A stretch of DNA of 64,000 bases from Palaemon carinicauda (lineage: Eukaryota; Arthropoda; Malacostraca; Decapoda; Palaemonidae), in contig NC_090728.1 in NCBI RefSeq assembly GCF_036898095.1, forward strand, positions 91,575,239 to 91,639,238, written 5' to 3'. The notes beneath the pieces are model-generated. The model was not told where the DNA came from and searched no databases. It saw nothing but the letters and a program-made list of their open reading frames with translations. Of this stretch, positions 63,141-64,000 are shown piece after piece. The position numbers and the translations under genes were made by a program. Position 1 is the first letter of the stretch. Every line of letters starts with the position of its first letter.

Positions 63141-63961
63141 ATGTTTCAACATGTTTAGATGGTGGGATAAGGATGATTAAGAAAGCCCAGTAAAATACTT
63201 TTAAAACACGATATGCTTTATAAGAAAATAGTCTTTGATAATCAGGAATGAAAACGTACAAAATCTTTGACGCACATTAGTAAAAATACTAAAACTTCCA
63301 AATGTCAAGCGTTGTAAAACCTTCAAACCACATTTCATGAAACAGTTTACATCATGTATTTGTAAAGTTTTTTTTTTTTTATTTGTCAACTCACCTCTCA
63401 AATTTTAGACCAGAGCTGTCTGGCACTTGTCATGCGATAGCGCAAATATGTGCCTCTCTGACAACCTGATGACAGGGACAATGGAAATTTGTTTTTAAAA
63501 ATGTTTGTTGTTTGATGAATGTTCCGTGAACTTCCCGATCTTGTGAAATTGTGTTAAGTGAAGGACGATATACATTCTGGTTTCATTACTTATATGTATA
63601 TATTATACTTTTTTATTTCATTATTTTGATCATTCTTTCGTCCAATTAGTCGTGTGTTCTGCCTTTTATTATTGACCTATGTAATTCTCCTTCATGTATA
63701 CAGTGTATAATTCATAATTATCATGTGCGCCAGAGTACCTCTGTTGCTGTTTTATACGTAAATGTATCAGAATATGGCTCTTTGCTGTATCTTACTCTAC
63801 TTCTCTATTTGCTGTTTGCAAGTTGTTGGCCTAATGGCCCAGACATGCACTGCATAGCAATGCATGTCGAGCAAGACGAATTGACTCTGAGGTAAAGGAC
63901 AAAAGCAGTTAGAATCGTTTCATTACGTGACAGACTCTGCTGCGCTTTGTGACTAACAAAT

Positions 63962-63962
<1 letters not shown>

Positions 63963-64000
<38 letters not shown>
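63963..64000. repeat. (GA)n microsatellite, truncated by window end
   Basis: Counterpart of 48577-48627; the window ends inside it. Confidence 0.9.

Overview
The window looks like non-coding, repeat-dense arthropod genomic DNA, most likely from a decapod crustacean (shrimp, prawn or crab). I base this on very dense long CT/GA and AT microsatellites (roughly 5 kb of the window by manual tally), AT-rich unique sequence, RNase H-bearing and RTE-like LINE relics, tRNA-derived SINE-like fragments, and a retroposon with a (TAA)n tail whose sequence I remember, unverified, as common in decapods. There is no bacterial, viral or organellar gene organisation, and no gene can be named with confidence.

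Layout. 1-34,162 is single-copy sequence broken every 1-2 kb by a long microsatellite. It holds (TAA)-tailed retroposon copies (132-345, 3599-4106, 31687-31940), tRNA-derived SINE-like segments (1179-1385, 11085-11275, and weaker at 27919-28170), LINE fragments (7017-7151 minus, 12318-12490 plus, 24099-24480 plus), a 265-bp near-perfect palindrome (14575-14839), and a few short coding-like exon candidates on the minus strand (13406-13561, 10146-10229, 9798-9935, 33141-33193).

34,163-49,037 and 49,538-64,000 are two copies of the same ~15-kb sequence, separated by exactly 500 Ns. The second copy starts at the first base after the gap and the first copy runs to the last base before it. This is the geometry of an unmerged end-to-end contig overlap, most simply two haplotypes of one locus joined by a scaffolder. 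The copies differ by roughly 1-4 percent with many indels up to a GA array at 45,637-45,686 (60,942-61,021 in the second copy), then become almost identical for the remaining 2.9 kb. The pair is useful as an internal comparison: it shows that several long open frames are not constrained, while a minus-strand segment at 43,216-43,328 changes only silently.

The genes do not form a recognisable pathway. The coding-like pieces are isolated exon candidates whose linkage is unproven. I found no convincing previously undescribed biological system. The items most worth checking are the false duplication, the candidate exons, the composite CT/80-bp minisatellite and the LINE interrupted by a microsatellite.
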